This document shows, piece by piece, positions 59,701 through 64,000 of a stretch of 64,000 nucleotides of DNA. A model generated the notes under the pieces. The model was not told the DNA's origin and searched no databases. It saw only the letters and a list, made by a program, of their open reading frames with translations. Within the stretch, counting starts at the first letter, position 1, and each line of letters begins with the position of its first letter. The stretch comes from SG8-30 sp963710135. Lineage in GTDB: Bacteria > Pseudomonadota > Gammaproteobacteria > Steroidobacterales > Steroidobacteraceae. The stretch is taken from positions 496,001 to 560,000 of the forward strand of contig CAVPYY010000003.1 in NCBI GenBank assembly GCA_963710135.1, in the 5' to 3' direction. Both the position numbers and the translations under genes were made by a program.

Positions 59701-61310
59701 ATCCACCGCCCCCTTCCGACGCCGCTCGCCCGGGCGCCGCCGCCTTGCGGTCCGCACCGCTGCCGGCGGGCCTCGAGGAACTGCTCGGGCCCGGCGGCCT
59801 CGCGGTCGACCTGCCCACCCGCCAGACGTGCTCTGCCGACGTGTACTCGCGCGGCGCGACCTGTGCTGCGGTGCTGCGTCCACCCGACAGCGCAACACTC
59901 GCCGCCGCGGTCGCGCTGCTCGCAGCGGACGGCTGGGCGCTGATCCCACGCGGCGGCGGCATGACCTATACCGGCGGGTACACGCCGCCGCATGAACGCA
60001 GCGTGGTGATCGACACCTCGCGACTCAACCGGATCGTCGGGATCAGCGCCGAGAACCTGTGCATCACCGTCGAGGCCGGCGTCACCTGGAAGCAGATCCA
60101 CGAAGCGCTCGGGCCCATGGGCCTGCGGCTGCCGTTTTTCGGTACGTTCTCCGGGGCGCGCGCCACGGTCGGCGGCGGCCTGTCGAACGGCGCGCTGTTC
60201 CACGGCACCGCCCGCTACGGCACGGGCGCCGACATCGCGCTCGGCCTGGAAGTCGTGCTGGCCGACGGGACTCGGCTCGCCACCGGCCAGGCCGGCTTCG
60301 GCGGACAGCCCTTCTATCGCACCTATGGGCCGGATCTCACCGGCCTGTTCCTGCACGACTGCGGGGCGCTCGGCATCAAGACCGCGGCGACGCTCAGGCT
60401 CATCCGCTCGCCTGCGCACACCGCCTACGCGTCGTTCGCCGTGCCCGGGATCGAGCATGCGGCGCTGCTGCTCTCGGAGCTGGCGCGCGCGGAGGTGGCC
60501 GAGGAGGTCTATGTCTTCGACCCCGCGTCGACGCAGCAGAGCCTCGCCGCCGTGGACTGGCGCCGCGGACTGCGCGCGCTGGCGGGCGTCGTGCGCGGCC
60601 GGCCGCGCTGGCTCGACGGCCTGCGCGATGCCTCGAAACTGCTGGCGGCAGGACGCGACTTCGTGCCGGCGGAAACCTACTCCGTGCACGTCGCCTGTGC
60701 GGGCCGCAGCGAGGCGGCCGTGGCCGCCGACCTGGCGGCATGCCGAGAGATTGCCGCCGGCATCGGCGCGGCCGAGTTGCCGAACTCCATACCCATGGCG
60801 GTGCGCGCCGATCCCTTCCCTGCGCCGCAGGCGCTGGGCGCAGCCGGCGAACGCTGGGCCGCGCTCAACGCCAAGGTTGCGCACGACGCGGCACTGCCGC
60901 TCATCCGCGACGCCGAAACGCTGCTCGCCACGCACGCCGCCGCCATGGAAGCGGCCGGTGTGTGGATGACCCGGCTGATGATCGCCGTCTCCAATCACGC
61001 CTTCAGCTATGAGCCGGTGTTTCACTGGCGCGACGAGTGGCTGCCGATTCACGAGGAAACCGCGCTCGAGGCGACGCGTACGGCGTACCCGCAGCCGGCT
61101 GCCAACGTTCCAGCCCGGGAGCTGGTGGCGGCGCTGCGCGGGGAGATGATCGCGCTGTTCGCGCGCCACCATGCGGCCTCGAACCAGATCGGGCGGACCT
61201 ATCCCTACCTGGATGCGGCGCTGCCCGATACACGCCGGCTGATCGAGACGATCAAGGCCGGACTCGATCCGCGCGGCGTGATGAACCCCGGCGTGCTGGG
61301 CCTCCGCTGA
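59697..61310 (+). CDS. FAD-linked oxidoreductase (GlcD/D-lactate dehydrogenase-like)
   Basis: 537 residues from a TTG that overlaps the previous stop (TTGA). The FAD-binding PCMH domain (PRGGGMTYTGGYTPP, ITVEAGVTWKQIHEAL, FGTFSGARATVGGGLSNGA, LFLHDCGALGIKT) precedes a vanillyl-alcohol-oxidase-type C-terminus (YPYLDAALPDTRRLIETIKA, LDPRGVMNPGVLG). It oxidises an alpha-hydroxy acid or an aromatic or sugar alcohol. The electron acceptor is not known. The lack of a His/Cys covalent FAD site suggests non-covalent FAD. Confidence 0.88.
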   Translation: MNPPPPSDAARPGAAALRSAPLPAGLEELLGPGGLAVDLPTRQTCSADVYSRGATCAAVLRPPDSATLAAAVALLAADGWALIPRGGGMTYTGGYTPPHERSVVIDTSRLNRIVGISAENLCITVEAGVTWKQIHEALGPMGLRLPFFGTFSGARATVGGGLSNGALFHGTARYGTGADIALGLEVVLADGTRLATGQAGFGGQPFYRTYGPDLTGLFLHDCGALGIKTAATLRLIRSPAHTAYASFAVPGIEHAALLLSELARAEVAEEVYVFDPASTQQSLAAVDWRRGLRALAGVVRGRPRWLDGLRDASKLLAAGRDFVPAETYSVHVACAGRSEAAVAADLAACREIAAGIGAAELPNSIPMAVRADPFPAPQALGAAGERWAALNAKVAHDAALPLIRDAETLLATHAAAMEAAGVWMTRLMIAVSNHAFSYEPVFHWRDEWLPIHEETALEATRTAYPQPAANVPARELVAALRGEMIALFARHHAASNQIGRTYPYLDAALPDTRRLIETIKAGLDPRGVMNPGVLGLR

Positions 61311-61344
61311 CACCGGACGTCACCCAGTCGGCCGGGCTGTCGCT

Positions 61345-63411
61345 TCAGGGACTCGCGGCCGGCTGCGGGAACAGCAGGGCGGCGGCAGGGCTCGCCATGG
61401 CCGCATTGTCGTGTGCGACGCCCTCGACGAGCTGCAGTCGCCACGCCAGGTCGACACCCAGCGCGCTGGCCGCCGCCAGTGCGCGCCGATGGAAGTACTG
61501 CCCGCGCGCCAGTCGATGCGGGCCCTGCGCCATGGCTTCCGTCGTGCGCCGCAGATTGGGATAGGCCGGATCGACATCGGCGGTACCGAGCAGTACCGAC
61601 AGTCTGCGCCCAAGCGCCTGGGCCAACTCCTGGGGCGAGAGCGGGCTCCCGTCGAGACCGTACGGAAAAGGCGTGCCGGCCTCGGGCACCGTGTACCAGC
61701 CGGCGTTGGCGGCGACCGCCTGCGCCAGTCTCGCCTCGGGCATGAACATGACATAGCGATGGACGAACTGGGCGCCGGCCGAGTGACCGTACATCGAGTA
61801 GCGCTCGACCTGGGTGCCGGTCATCGCTTTGACGTGGTCGAACAAGGCCTCGACGACGGCGAATGACCATCGGTCGCGCGGCTGGGGGTCCCCGGCTGCA
61901 TCCAGCATGTTGCCGAGATTGTAGGAGCGCGCGCCCGGAAAGCTGGCCGCATCGAACTCCGGAACCACGGCGATGAAGCCCGCCGAGCGCGCCAGGGCGG
62001 ACCATTCGTCACGGTAGCGGCTGGCGTCACGATTCACGCCGTGCATGACGAACAGCACCGGCGTGTCGGCGGTCACCGCTTCCGGCAGCGCAAGCCAGAC
62101 CTGCAGGGGCGGACCGGACCAGCCGTCAAAGCGGAAATGGGTATCGGCCTCGACGGCGCGCGCCGGTTGCGCCGGCTCGTCGAGCAACGTCTCCATCAGT
62201 GCCCGCGCCGACTCCTGACCGAGCCGCCAGACGATGTCGCGGTCGGTCTCGTCGCCGACCTCGAAGGTCACGGCCGGGATGCCATAGGTCTTGTACACCC
62301 ACGTCTTGGCAGTGGGGGTGTCGGCCTGGTGGCCGGGTTTGCGATTGACGGTGTAGCCCGGGAGACGTTCCTGGGTGCGCGCCAGCCAGCGCCGCTCGAA
62401 GTACTGCGGAACCACCGGGTCCTCGTCGCGCTGCGTGTAGAACACGTCCTCACGGGTTGCATGAAAATCGAGCAGCACCCTGGGCGAGGTGGCTTCGTCC
62501 CGCGCCAGCGAAGCCAGCAGGTCCCGCATCAGGCGGGTCTCGGGCTGCGTGAACGGACCCCAGTCGCGGTTGATGTCCACGCCACCCGCGTTCTGGCGCC
62601 AGTGACCCATGGCCACTCCGTCAGGGTTGAGCTCGGGCACGGCGACCACTTGATAGCGGCGCCGGAAGTGCCGGGCCAGTTCGCTGTCTTCCAGCAGCGC
62701 CTCCATGAACGGCTGCAGGACGATCGCCCCGGGCACCTCCGGCGGATGTTGCCGCCCGACCAGCACTACCGTACCGGCCTGCTCTGCGCTGCGCGGGCTG
62801 CTCAGCACGTCGATCGGTCGGCGCTGCACCGACCACCCCAGACGCGAGACGTCGACGACCTGCCTCGCCGACAGCGTGCCGAGCCACTGGGCATAGCGCT
62901 CGGCCGGCCACAGCTCCTGCGCGGCCACCCACAAGGGCTGTGCATCGACGCCGAGCTTGAGCGTGGCCGTCGAGCCGTCGTCGGAAACATGAAGGGCCTT
63001 GTCCGCCAGCCGTTGCCACTGCCGGCCATCTTCGCTGAGCTTCGGCCAGTAGCGATGCTTGCCCTCGCCATAGACCAGGGTCACGCGGACGGTGCGCGGC
63101 CCGTCCGACGAGATCCGAAAGGCGTACCACGGGCTCGGATTGATGTTGGCCGCTTCCGGCATGATCAGCACGGCGACCTGGTCCGGGGCCTGGCGATAGC
63201 AGGCGTCCGCGCGCGCCGCCGGGAAATCGGCCTGGATGCGTATATCCCCGAGATCGCAGTCCGTCCATTCGGCCGGTTTCGCATCAGCAGCGAATGCCAG
63301 GCCAAGCAGGGCCGCGCCGAGCCAGTATGGCCGCAAGCGGCCGGACGAACCGCCGCCCACGGCACGGCGTTCGCGGAGGAATCGTGCGGCGGCGGCTTCA
63401 GTTCGACGCAT
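61345..63411 (-). CDS. Fusion of an M14 zinc carboxypeptidase and an alpha/beta hydrolase
   Basis: 688 residues. After a signal/membrane segment (LGAALLGLAFAADA) comes an N-terminal beta domain, then M14 carboxypeptidase (about residues 190-400): zinc ligands HxxE in GRQHPPE and His in LLDFHATRED, and the catalytic Glu in VTFEVGDET. The C-terminus (about 420-688) is an alpha/beta hydrolase with VLFVMHGVNRDASRYRDEW and nucleophile elbow YGHSAGAQF, like PHB depolymerases or feruloyl esterases. The catalytic His may be in EGVAHDNA. Secreted; the combined substrate is unknown. Overlaps the M28 gene by 14 bases. Confidence 0.85.
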   Translation of the reverse strand: MRRTEAAAARFLRERRAVGGGSSGRLRPYWLGAALLGLAFAADAKPAEWTDCDLGDIRIQADFPAARADACYRQAPDQVAVLIMPEAANINPSPWYAFRISSDGPRTVRVTLVYGEGKHRYWPKLSEDGRQWQRLADKALHVSDDGSTATLKLGVDAQPLWVAAQELWPAERYAQWLGTLSARQVVDVSRLGWSVQRRPIDVLSSPRSAEQAGTVVLVGRQHPPEVPGAIVLQPFMEALLEDSELARHFRRRYQVVAVPELNPDGVAMGHWRQNAGGVDINRDWGPFTQPETRLMRDLLASLARDEATSPRVLLDFHATREDVFYTQRDEDPVVPQYFERRWLARTQERLPGYTVNRKPGHQADTPTAKTWVYKTYGIPAVTFEVGDETDRDIVWRLGQESARALMETLLDEPAQPARAVEADTHFRFDGWSGPPLQVWLALPEAVTADTPVLFVMHGVNRDASRYRDEWSALARSAGFIAVVPEFDAASFPGARSYNLGNMLDAAGDPQPRDRWSFAVVEALFDHVKAMTGTQVERYSMYGHSAGAQFVHRYVMFMPEARLAQAVAANAGWYTVPEAGTPFPYGLDGSPLSPQELAQALGRRLSVLLGTADVDPAYPNLRRTTEAMAQGPHRLARGQYFHRRALAAASALGVDLAWRLQLVEGVAHDNAAMASPAAALLFPQPAASP

Positions 63412-64000
63412 CGTTTCTCAGCGCCGACAGCGGGTACTGGTTGACCTCATCGATGATCCGGGCGAACGCGCGCGCCACCGACTCGAGTCCAGGCAGCGGC
63501 ACCCGCTCGGGAGTATCGAGATCCGTGTGGTAGATCGCGTGGTCGATGACGTGGATACCCGGCGCATCCTCATAGACCTGTGAAAGCTCGCCGCCAGGCC
63601 GCCGCTCGGGCTCCGAGTAGAGCGCGATACCGAAGTCGCGGAATGCTGTGCGCGCGATGGTCTTCAGTTGATCGCTGCCCCCGACGTACCAGCGTCGGGC
63701 GCTGACCGTGTTCGATGCCACAAGTCTCTCGCCCACCAGGTAGGTTTGCACCTGCGAGGTGTGCTCGCAGTTCACGAGCAACGCGGTCTTCGCGAACATG
63801 TGCTGCATGTTGTTGTGAATCCAGCGGATGCCCGCCTGCTCGCCGGACGGGGCATGATGAGCCGAGGTCGTGAAGAACACCATGTTCCGCGGCCGCTTCT
63901 CCAGCGGCTGGGCCCGGAAGAACTCGGCGAGTTCCAGCAGTGTCCCGACACCCGAGGCGTTGTCCATCGCGCCTTCGAAGAACGCGTCGGTGTGGGCCAT
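63398..64000 (-). CDS. M28-family metallopeptidase, C-terminal part only
   Basis: The window holds the C-terminal 200 residues; the start lies beyond the right edge. The zinc site begins HTDAFFEGAMDNASGVGTLL (the HxD and GAxDN motifs) and continues with FFTTSAHHAPSGEQAG (Glu) and the last His in YHTDLDTPE. This is an aminopeptidase or carboxypeptidase fold. Together with the overlapping M14/hydrolase gene it forms a peptide-degrading pair. Confidence 0.85.
   Translation of the reverse strand: MAHTDAFFEGAMDNASGVGTLLELAEFFRAQPLEKRPRNMVFFTTSAHHAPSGEQAGIRWIHNNMQHMFAKTALLVNCEHTSQVQTYLVGERLVASNTVSARRWYVGGSDQLKTIARTAFRDFGIALYSEPERRPGGELSQVYEDAPGIHVIDHAIYHTDLDTPERVPLPGLESVARAFARIIDEVNQYPLSALRNDASN

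Overview
The window is high-G+C, densely packed bacterial DNA, almost certainly from a gammaproteobacterium. Gene content and order resemble the Xanthomonadales/Nevskiales/Chromatiales side of that class: fmt-def-LysM-dprA-smg-topA in one area, the chain rsmB-DUF4390-ntrY-ntrX beside it, HemB without the cysteine zinc site, and a TonB-dependent receptor with a short signal peptide. I saw no tRNA, rRNA, CRISPR array, prophage or intact insertion sequence. Most genes are chromosomal housekeeping genes in short operons whose start and stop codons overlap (ATGA, GTGA, TTGA).

Layout. 1-2.3 kb: the start of a TonB receptor and a sigma factor/DUF3619/small protein/DUF3106 operon. 2.4-7.8 kb: priA, a palindromic element, an EF-hand protein, argS and a SPOR protein. 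7.8-14.9 kb (minus strand): ntrX, ntrY, a DUF4390 protein, rsmB, fmt and def. 15-21.2 kb (plus strand): a LysM protein, dprA, smg, topA and hemF. 21.2-24 kb: an intergenic array of 13-bp palindromes, a small conserved protein, rlmJ, and an ECF sigma/anti-sigma pair. 24-34.9 kb: hemB-aroE, a gamma-carbonic anhydrase with glutathione reductase, lemA with a GIDE/EF-hand protein, prlC-xthA, an HD phosphohydrolase, an M15 peptidase and a DsbA-like protein. 35-38.3 kb: a GGDEF/EAL protein, a predicted small RNA, and a B12-binding MerR regulator of the LitR/CarH type. 38.3-42 kb: a four-gene Mla/MCE lipid transporter and a CDGSH protein. 42-49 kb: a KefB-like antiporter, a solute-binding protein, a GST, a CpeT-like protein and mnmG. 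49-52.7 kb: a secreted hydrolase coupled to a two-gene ABC exporter. 52.9-56.9 kb: the four-gene Anbu cluster (ATP-grasp, alpha-E, transglutaminase, Anbu peptidase). 57-64 kb: a second antiporter, nei, a secreted small protein, an FAD oxidase, and an M14/hydrolase fusion next to an M28 peptidase.

The most interesting non-coding signal is between the GGDEF/EAL gene and litR. On the minus strand a TTGACA box, a 17-bp spacer and TAATCT are followed, where transcription should begin, by a 62-nt segment made of a perfect hairpin, a C-rich linker and a terminator hairpin with eight T residues. Its promoter is back to back with a TGTATA/TGTACA/TGTACA array that looks like a LitR operator. This suggests a previously unannotated small RNA divergent from, and possibly controlled by, a light-sensing B12 regulator.

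A warning about the sequence: about forty single-base indels, mostly +1, break 17 otherwise intact conserved genes. Nearly all lie between 3 and 38 kb, with hot spots at 8.6-9.9 kb and 30.1-33.5 kb. I treat them as probable sequencing or assembly errors and annotate each broken gene as one CDS, giving the approximate break points.
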